Assembly (NCBI GenBank): GCA_031257415.1
Contig: JAIROR010000025.1
Location: 1-10,694 of the forward strand
DNA length: 10,694 nt
Reading direction: 5' to 3'
Origin: Holosporales bacterium
GTDB lineage: Bacteria; Pseudomonadota; Alphaproteobacteria; RUG11792
A program made the position numbers and the translations under genes. Below the pieces are notes generated by a model that ran no database searches, was not told the origin of the DNA, and saw only the letters and a list, made by a program, of their open reading frames with translations. Below, one piece after another: positions 6,723 to 10,694 of the stretch (position 1 is the first letter of the stretch; each line of letters starts with the position of its first letter).

Positions 6723-7112
6723 CTATTGAATCTGTTGCTGACATTGCCGTTGAAGTTGTTCAAGCTCTTGTTGCTGTCGCAGATAGCGTTGCTGAAGCTG
6801 TTCAAACTCTTGCTGCTGTTGCAGATGTCGATGCTGAAGCTGTTCAAACTCTTGCTGCTGTTGCAGATGTCGATGCTGAAGCTGTTCAAACTGTTGCTGC
6901 TGTTGCAGATGTCGATGCTGAAGCTGCTCAAACTGTTGCTGCTGTTGTAGAAATTGTTGAACCTGTTGCTGCAACTGTTGTTGCTGCGTAGACACGCATG
7001 CAGAAGGCCACCCCGCTCCGTTTGCCAGGGGCAATTCACTTGCCGCCTCACTTGCCGCTATTCCCGAAATCATTACAGCAACAAAACAACCCAGTCTAAA
7101 TTTCATATCCAT
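6723..7112 (-). CDS. Secreted Gln-rich 14-residue-repeat protein
   Basis: I chose ATG 7112 because GGGGGAG lies a few bases upstream; ATG 7106 is a possible alternative. The product is 129 residues. Residues 1-23 form a signal peptide (MDMKFRLGCFVAVMISGIAA, cut near SEA). A short linker with one Cys follows, then a poly-Gln-rich segment, then about five copies of a 14-residue unit (FEQLQHRHLQQQQE type, residues 52-121) ending in RQCQQQIQ. The period of two heptads and the Glu/Gln/Leu content suggest a coiled-coil or fibrous structure. I know no family. The promoter, ribosome-binding site and signal peptide make this strand the coding one, not the Ala-rich frame opposite. The stop CAATAG is followed by a decayed continuation, so the present protein is probably a shortened form of a longer ancestor. 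Confidence 0.75.
   Translation of the reverse strand: MDMKFRLGCFVAVMISGIAASEAASELPLANGAGWPSACVSTQQQQLQQQVQQFLQQQQQFEQLQHRHLQQQQQFEQLQHRHLQQQQEFEQLQHRHLQQQQEFEQLQQRYLRQQQELEQLQRQCQQQIQ
6749..6958. repeat. Five 42-bp tandem repeats in the Gln-rich gene
   Basis: Units start at 6749, 6791, 6833, 6875 and 6917. Units two to four are almost identical, the first and last are diverged, consistent with expansion from the middle. Each encodes one 14-residue unit on the minus strand and preserves the frame. Confidence 0.9.
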
Positions 7113-7126
7113 TTTACTCCCCCAAA

Positions 7127-7194
7127 TAAAAACAATCCACTTTAAAAACAATCCACGCTATAAATAATACTATCACAATTAAAAATTATTGCAA
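7127..7194 (-). promoter_or_regulatory. Promoter and duplicated leader of Gln-rich gene
   Basis: On the minus strand TTGCAA (7189-7194) and TAGTAT (7167-7172) are 16 bases apart. In the leader a 14-base segment (plus-strand taaaaacaatccac) is repeated at 7127-7140 and 7143-7156, just before the ribosome-binding site. The first copy of the 130-bp repeat lies further upstream and may supply a second promoter. Confidence 0.5.
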
Positions 7195-7224
7195 CGATAT
7201 CCAGCCTCCCCACAATTTGCTCCG

Positions 7225-7354
7225 AACAAACACAACATATATTCAGTATACCACTTATTCACCCCAGAATAAATACTATTATTTTAATTTCTTCCAGGAG
7301 CAAGAGTTATAATTCCGGTTGCTCCTTTCTATAACCAATAAACGTAGCAATTCC
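7225..7354. repeat. 130-bp direct repeat, copy A
   Basis: It matches 8158-8287 at 129 of 130 positions (the difference is at 7269). It starts aacaaacacaacatatattc and ends gtagcaattcc. It lies between the stop of the 7359-8141 gene and the promoter of the Gln-rich gene. It contains a 7-bp perfect inverted repeat GGAGCAA/TTGCTCC (7297-7303, 7319-7325) and, on the minus strand, TGGTATACT (7245-7253), an extended -10 motif. Confidence 0.95.
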
Positions 7355-7358
7355 TAGT

Positions 7359-8141
7359 TTAACCACACAAGATCCCCTCTATTTCAGACAGAATGATAGA
7401 TACCACCACTTCCTTTTTAGGGTATTTGAAGGATTCAAGGTATTCTTTCAATGATCCTGTGCTTTTAAGCCCAATGCGTTTTTCGATCTCTCTTAGCCAA
7501 ACTCTGCACTTCGCATTTGCTCTTGTTTGCTCTGTATACTTGATGTCCATGTCAGCTGGATCATCACTATAGTACCCCGTACTTGCGCTCAATTCGAGTG
7601 ACTCTTCCTCCTTTAAATCAGGGATACTAATGTCAAAAATTTTACACAAAATCTGACAAAGAACTATTTTCCCCCCAAATCCAGAAACAAAGTCTAACAC
7701 GCTTTTGAGAGAGTTAGTGTCGACGCCTTTCAAAAGCTTTTTGAAGAATTCTTTATTTTCAGCCAATTCAGTGGTATACGGTTCCAAAAACTTCCGCATT
7801 TCCTGTTGTAACTCTATCAGCTTCTCAACAGATAACAGTAGGTTTTTCTGCATCTTCAGATGTATCCGTTGTTTAACATGTGGCAAAGCTTCCAGGTTTT
7901 CAACCTTCATAGGCAGCCGCTGCATCCGCTCCCGCACCTTCTGTTGTTGTTCGGCAGATAGTGAACTCCCTTGGAGCATCTCCTCCAGGTTTTTAGTTCC
8001 GATAGATAGCTGTTGCTCAGCAGAAGCTCCGCTGCTTGAGCTAGTTTCTTCAAACATCGCCTGGCAACATGGCGCAGCTCCGCATGCCAATAATCCAACA
8101 GCTCCGCGTGCCAATAATCCAGCAATTAATTCCTTCTTCAT
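7359..8141 (-). CDS. Secreted 260-residue protein, unknown function
   Basis: ATG 8141 is preceded by AGAGGTG at a good distance. The signal peptide (MKKELIAGLLARGAVGLLAC, then GAAPCCQA) is probably cut after Ala28. Its hydrophobic core contains a recent duplication (GLLARGAV/GLLACGAA). The mature part has a Ser-rich start, two SAEQQ segments (about 41 and 62), a long helical region (about 50-150), a hydrophobic stretch VLDFVSGFGGKIVLCQILCKIF (in pieces, about 147-168) that might be a membrane-associated or buried helix, an acidic segment with SDDPADMD, and a C-terminal helical part ending SIILSEIEGILCG. Cysteines are few. I recognise no domain. The gene is bracketed by nearly identical 130-bp repeats, copy B of which carries its probable promoter; copy A begins four bases after its stop codon. 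Confidence 0.82.
   Translation of the reverse strand: MKKELIAGLLARGAVGLLACGAAPCCQAMFEETSSSSGASAEQQLSIGTKNLEEMLQGSSLSAEQQQKVRERMQRLPMKVENLEALPHVKQRIHLKMQKNLLLSVEKLIELQQEMRKFLEPYTTELAENKEFFKKLLKGVDTNSLKSVLDFVSGFGGKIVLCQILCKIFDISIPDLKEEESLELSASTGYYSDDPADMDIKYTEQTRANAKCRVWLREIEKRIGLKSTGSLKEYLESFKYPKKEVVVSIILSEIEGILCG
8075..8122. repeat. Two 24-bp tandem units in the signal peptide
   Basis: Units 8075-8098 and 8099-8122 (type cagctccgcatgccaataat plus ccaa) differ at two positions. They encode GLLARGAV and GLLACGAA in the hydrophobic core of the signal peptide, lengthening it in frame by eight residues. Confidence 0.88.
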
Positions 8142-8157
8142 AATTCACCTCTTAAAA

Positions 8158-8287
8158 AACAAACACAACATATATTCAGTATACCACTTATTCACCCCAG
8201 GATAAATACTATTATTTTAATTTCTTCCAGGAGCAAGAGTTATAATTCCGGTTGCTCCTTTCTATAACCAATAAACGTAGCAATTCC
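8158..8287. repeat. 130-bp direct repeat, copy B
   Basis: This copy is offset by 933 bases from copy A and lies 16 bases upstream of the ATG at 8141. It has the inverted repeat GGAGCAA/TTGCTCC at 8230-8236 and 8252-8258. Because it occupies the entire upstream control region of the 7359-8141 gene, both secreted-protein genes on this strand share the same upstream sequence. Confidence 0.95.
8178..8206 (-). promoter_or_regulatory. Extended -10 promoter for the 7359-8141 gene
   Basis: On the minus strand TGGTATACT (8178-8186) has the TG-N-TATACT form of an extended -10, with a weak -35 TTTATC (8201-8206) at 17 bases. Transcription would begin near 8171, giving a leader of about 30 bases. The same motif occurs in copy A. 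Confidence 0.45.
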
Positions 8288-8298
8288 GACAATCTTCG

Positions 8299-8419
8299 CC
8301 AAAATTCCACTCCAAAATTCCACTCCAAAATTCCACTGTGACTTTCGTAAGACTTGCTGCCCTCTTTGTTTTTTTGGGCGCCCGGGAGATAGCTTGGGAG
8401 ATAGCCTAGGAGATAGCTT
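8299..8419. repeat. 13-bp and 12-bp tandem repeats, gene-free stretch
   Basis: Three perfect 13-bp units ccaaaattccact occupy 8299-8337. Three 12-bp units gggagatagctt (two with single changes) occupy 8384-8419, preceded by the palindrome GGGCGCCC (8376-8383). They sit between the 130-bp repeat and the promoter of the lipoprotein operon. The whole 8142-8529 interval is without a credible gene; short frames here are not supported by start signals. Confidence 0.88.
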
Positions 8420-8448
8420 GGGATTTCTGCTCCGTAACACGTTTTTTG

Positions 8449-8476
8449 TTGCACCATTTGAAGTTGTCGTTATATA
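8449..8476 (+). promoter_or_regulatory. Promoter for the lipoprotein-tsaB-rimI operon
   Basis: TTGCAC (8449-8454) and TATATA (8471-8476) are 16 bases apart. Transcription would start near 8483, about 47 bases before the first gene's ATG. Confidence 0.45.
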
Positions 8477-8529
8477 CTTCAGATATGTGTATGTGGTGCA
8501 ATGTCGTGTTTTTTATAAGGAGAACGTGG

Positions 8530-8988
8530 ATGAGATATTTTCAGTTTTGTGCGGTTTCTTTGATCGCGCTGTTTTTGTCTGGCTGTGCGGCTGATTATTC
8601 AGGGAATACCTATCAGGGTGGAGCCGTCGGAGAGGTGAGTCGTTCCGAATATGGGACGGTTGTTCAAATTAGGGATATCAAGATAAAGGTAGACAAATCT
8701 GCAGGATCAGGAGCCCTTGTCGGAGGAACCGCCGGTGCCGTCGGTGGAGCGCTCGTCGGCTCGGCCTTCGACAATAAGATGGTTGGAGCAGCTGTAGGAG
8801 CCGCAGCAGGGGCTCTTGGCGGCCATGCTATTCAAAATAGAGATCAGAAAGGGAAGGAGTACACCATCAGGCTTGATAATGGACATACGGTTACTATAAC
8901 GCAAGGATTGTCACCACAGTTGAGTGTCGGCCAGAGAGTTATCGTTATCGATGCTCATAAGGGAAGAGGCAGAGTAATTCCAGGCTAA
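8530..8988 (+). CDS. Glycine-zipper outer-membrane lipoprotein, SlyB/17-kDa antigen type
   Basis: The start is ATG 8530, seven bases after AAGGAG (8517-8522); upstream in-frame ATGs lack such a site. The product is 152 residues. Residues 1-18 are a lipoprotein signal with lipobox LSGC and modified Cys19. A short beta-rich segment (GTVVQIRDIKIKV) follows, then a glycine zipper from about 59 to 98 with repeated GxxxG spacing (GALVGGTAGAVGGALVG, GAAVGAAAGALGG), then a soluble domain ending VTITQGLSPQLSVGQRVIVI. This matches the SlyB/PcpY and rickettsial 17-kDa antigen architecture: an envelope lipoprotein anchored in the outer membrane, in known members linked to envelope integrity. It opens the operon with the second lipoprotein, tsaB and rimI. 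Confidence in the class is high; the exact orthologue name is uncertain. Confidence 0.9.
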   Translation: MRYFQFCAVSLIALFLSGCAADYSGNTYQGGAVGEVSRSEYGTVVQIRDIKIKVDKSAGSGALVGGTAGAVGGALVGSAFDNKMVGAAVGAAAGALGGHAIQNRDQKGKEYTIRLDNGHTVTITQGLSPQLSVGQRVIVIDAHKGRGRVIPG

Positions 8989-9000
8989 ATATATTGCGTG

Positions 9001-9507
9001 ATGATACGCCGCTCTATCCAGTTTTTTGTGGCCGTCGTATCGTCTCTTCTGTTGGTGGCATGCAGCATTCCGAAGAAGGCCGACGTTTGGCTCAAGAGAA
9101 TAAATCTCATAGCGGACGAGGATGCCAATGGAGGGACTCCTTTTGTTTGCCATGTTGTCATAGCCCTTGATGCCGCAATAAAGGAACAGATTCTTGCACT
9201 GGATTCGGCCTCTTATTTTAATAAAGTGGAGAAGCTGGAAACAGACAGAAAGGATGTCTTGCAGATATTTAAGTTTGACATAATTCCTGGCAGAGATCAA
9301 CTCAACAAGCCAATAAAAGTCAAGTCTTATTCAAAGGCAACGGGGGCATATTTATTTGCCAAATACTCTGCAAAAGGCAACTTTTTTGGTAATGTTGGCG
9401 AAGGGGTCGTCATGACCGTGACGTTCCAAAATAGCAAGATCAAGGTCGAAACCGAAAAGGATAAAAAAGAGAAAAAGAAAAAAAAGAAAAAGAAAAAGAA
9501 GAAATAG
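9001..9507 (+). CDS. Lipoprotein, possibly TssJ-like (type VI secretion)
   Basis: The product is 168 residues from ATG 9001; GTG 8998 is an in-frame alternative. No Shine-Dalgarno sequence is visible, but it starts 12 bases after the previous stop, so coupled translation is likely. Residues 1-20 are a lipoprotein signal with lipobox LVAC and Cys21. The body has the rough pattern of TssJ-type lipoproteins as I remember them: a first strand (DVWLKRINLIADEDANG), a strand VCHVVIAL, a helix with LDSASYF, KDVLQIFKFDIIPG, and a final strand VVMTVTFQ. TssJ anchors the TssL-TssM complex of type VI secretion in the outer membrane. No other T6SS gene is visible, so this is inference only. The C-terminus is abnormal: 11 consecutive Lys (158-168) encoded by an A-rich run. 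Confidence 0.75.
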   Translation: MIRRSIQFFVAVVSSLLLVACSIPKKADVWLKRINLIADEDANGGTPFVCHVVIALDAAIKEQILALDSASYFNKVEKLETDRKDVLQIFKFDIIPGRDQLNKPIKVKSYSKATGAYLFAKYSAKGNFFGNVGEGVVMTVTFQNSKIKVETEKDKKEKKKKKKKKKKK

Positions 9508-9520
9508 AACGCCGCGACAA

Positions 9521-10102
9521 ATGAATTCGATTTTATCTATTTTTCTAAATAATAAGAAGTGCTACGCTGCGACAAATGAATCAAGGGCGATGATCGAATG
9601 TAGCACTATTCAGAAGGTATCTGATGTTTTTATACCAATGCTGAGCAATCTCCCAGAAATCAGAGAAATTAATAAAATAATATTTCCGATAGGCCCCGGC
9701 TCTTTCACTTCAATCAGGGTCATAAATTCTGTAGTCAAGGGCTTTTCGATAGTTGGTCACAGGGAGCTGATTCCTGTATCCAGCTTTTTGCCATTCTTCA
9801 TAGCTCTTCCAGAATCGATAAAAACTGGCACAATAGCAATTTCAACAGGACGCGGAGATTATTTCTGCGCGCAGTTTAATAATAATATTATTGAAAGAGA
9901 GCTCAGTATTGTCAGTTCTGTTTATGACCTTCAAAATGCTTTTTTGGATAAAGATGAGATTTTTGCTGATATCAATTTAGCAGACGTAATGCTGACAAAT
10001 ATTGATTCGCCAAAGGCAGCTCTTAACATAAATAATTCTTCCAATAAAACTCCTTGTGAACCCACTTATGGATTCTCTCCGAATTATACAGCTAGACTGT
10101 AG
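9521..10102 (+). CDS. tsaB: tRNA t6A synthesis protein TsaB
   Basis: TsaB partners TsaD and TsaE to transfer threonylcarbamoyl to A37 of tRNAs that read ANN codons. The 193-residue product contains the family motif GPGSFTSIRV (58-67; usually GPGSFTGIR) and ends in PTYGFSPNYTARL, like the P-x-Y-x-R/x-P-x-Y end of many TsaB proteins. The N-terminus is atypical: the usual LAIDTS strand is replaced by ILSIFLNNKKC, missing the acidic residue of the ASKHA fold; TsaB is a structural partner and not the catalytic subunit, so this may be tolerated. Start ATG 9521 is 13 bases after the preceding stop and has no visible Shine-Dalgarno sequence. The sequence gcgacaaatgaat is repeated at 9516-9528 and 9565-9580, a small local duplication. 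It overlaps rimI, a classic bacterial pairing. Confidence 0.88.
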   Translation: MNSILSIFLNNKKCYAATNESRAMIECSTIQKVSDVFIPMLSNLPEIREINKIIFPIGPGSFTSIRVINSVVKGFSIVGHRELIPVSSFLPFFIALPESIKTGTIAISTGRGDYFCAQFNNNIIERELSIVSSVYDLQNAFLDKDEIFADINLADVMLTNIDSPKAALNINNSSNKTPCEPTYGFSPNYTARL

Positions 10103-10511
10103 TTTCTGCGGTAAACTCAAAGAATTACACAACGAATGCTTGCCAATGGTGCATTATTCTGATGATTCCTATGGCGAATTCTTAAAGTTGCCACAATTCA
10201 AGACATACGGATTTGTGGAGCAAAACGAATTACTTGGTTTTGTAATCCTCACAGTTAACCAGGACGAAGCGGACGTCGTCAGTGTATGCGTTAACCCAAA
10301 TTATAGAAGAAAAGGAATCGCCAGGAGATTACTTGCCTATTCATGCAACATTAACAAAATAAAAACTTTATTTATCGAAGTCCTTGAATCGAACAGTAAA
10401 GCCATCTCTTTCTATAAAGGGATTGGATTTCAACAAGTAGGCATCAGAAAAAATTATCTGAATAACGAGAATGCTATCGTTATGAGGCTTACGTTGCTAT
10501 CAATAAATTAG
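10068..10511 (+). CDS. rimI: RimI-type GNAT N-acetyltransferase
   Basis: RimI acetylates the N-terminus of ribosomal protein S18 in E. coli; relatives act on other N-termini or lysines. The 147-residue product has the GNAT acetyl-CoA pattern: strand ADVVSVCVNPNYRRKGIARRLL with the R-R-K-G-I-A pyrophosphate loop (80-85), strand LFIEVLESN with Glu104, and ISFYKGIGFQQVGIRKNYL with Tyr116. I prefer ATG 10068 (MDSLRIIQLD); GTG 10056 is a possible start in the same frame. Either way it overlaps the end of tsaB (by 35 bases from 10068) in another frame, and no ribosome-binding site is visible, so translation is probably coupled. It is the last gene before the 54-bp array. Confidence 0.9.
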   Translation: MDSLRIIQLDCSFCGKLKELHNECLPMVHYSDDSYGEFLKLPQFKTYGFVEQNELLGFVILTVNQDEADVVSVCVNPNYRRKGIARRLLAYSCNINKIKTLFIEVLESNSKAISFYKGIGFQQVGIRKNYLNNENAIVMRLTLLSIN

Positions 10512-10512
10512 C

Positions 10513-10694
10513 TGATGAATTACTCCCACGCACTTTAATAAACTGTATTGTGCGTGGCGCTTCTTCTAATGAATTATTCCCACGCACTTTAATAAACCGT
10601 ATTGTGCGTGGCGCTTCTTCTAATGAATTATTCCCACGCACTTTAATAAACCGTATTGTGCGTGGCGCTTCTTCTAATGAATTATTCCCACGCA
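10513..10694. repeat. 54-bp tandem array with hairpin in each unit
   Basis: Units begin at 10513, 10567, 10621 and 10675 (cut by the window end). Units two and three are identical; unit one has three substitutions. Each full unit contains CCACGCAC and GTGCGTGG, a perfect 8-bp stem with a 16-base loop (10526-10533 and 10550-10557 in unit one). The array starts directly after the rimI stop, so the first hairpin may act in its 3' end, although only a pyrimidine-rich tail (cgcttcttct) follows. Fifty-four is divisible by three, so one minus-strand frame is open from the window end to a TAA at 10489-10491 (unit EEAPRTIRFIKVRGNNSL); a start could lie outside. There are no unique spacers. Confidence 0.93.

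Noticed and set aside
5949..6991. Plus-strand Ala/Leu-rich open frames opposite the Gln-rich gene
   Set aside because: They have no ribosome-binding site or plausible start (one begins inside the 11-bp array), change frame at the same junctions, and are explained as the complement of CAG/CAA-rich and 24-bp repeats on the minus strand.
7225..8287. Composite transposon or IS with 130-bp flanks
   Set aside because: The enclosed 260-residue protein has a signal peptide and no transposase motifs; the flanks lack terminal inverted repeats and target-site duplications that I can see.
8212..8457. Minus-strand ORF with YLLGYLPSYLPG repeats
   Set aside because: It is produced by the 12- and 13-bp tandem repeats and the 130-bp repeat; there is no ribosome-binding site, and it overlaps the promoter of the operon.
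10513..10694. CRISPR array
   Set aside because: The whole 54-bp unit repeats, with no unique spacers between conserved repeats, and no cas gene is visible.

Overview
The window looks like chromosome of an intracellular alphaproteobacterium of the Rickettsiales/Holosporales type. I base this on moderately AT-rich DNA, a 17-kDa-antigen/SlyB-type glycine-zipper lipoprotein, the form of the accD and tsaB-rimI genes, and several secreted proteins with no recognisable family. No database search was possible, so the taxonomy is an inference. I found no rRNA, tRNA, transposase, integrase or CRISPR array.

Layout. Positions 1-2650 hold three unrelated predicted secreted proteins: one on the minus strand running off the left edge, two on the plus strand, each with its own sigma70-like promoter. 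Next comes the conserved minus-strand comM/yifB gene (2890-4404), divergent from accD (4561-5406), the carboxyltransferase beta subunit of acetyl-CoA carboxylase. From 5407 to 6722 there is no convincing intact gene. This stretch holds 2.2 copies of a roughly 290-bp repeat with internal 11-bp arrays, then a decayed, expanded 3' part of a glutamine-rich gene. Two more minus-strand secreted-protein genes follow: a Gln-rich 14-residue-repeat protein (6723-7112) and a 260-residue protein (7359-8141). A 130-bp direct repeat, 129/130 identical, brackets the latter gene.

From 8530 to 10511 four plus-strand genes form a compact, probably co-transcribed set: a SlyB-like lipoprotein, a second lipoprotein that resembles TssJ, tsaB (tRNA t6A synthesis) and rimI (N-acetyltransferase). 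tsaB and rimI overlap. The window closes in a 54-bp tandem array whose units each carry an 8-bp-stem hairpin; it continues past the right edge.

The striking theme is repeat growth. At least ten independent tandem or dispersed repeats with different units (10, 11, 12, 13, 16, 24, 30, 42, 54, 130, 244, ~290 bp) lie within and between the lineage-specific genes, while conserved genes are almost free of them. The secreted proteins are plausible host-interaction factors, but nothing in the sequence assigns them a biochemical function.
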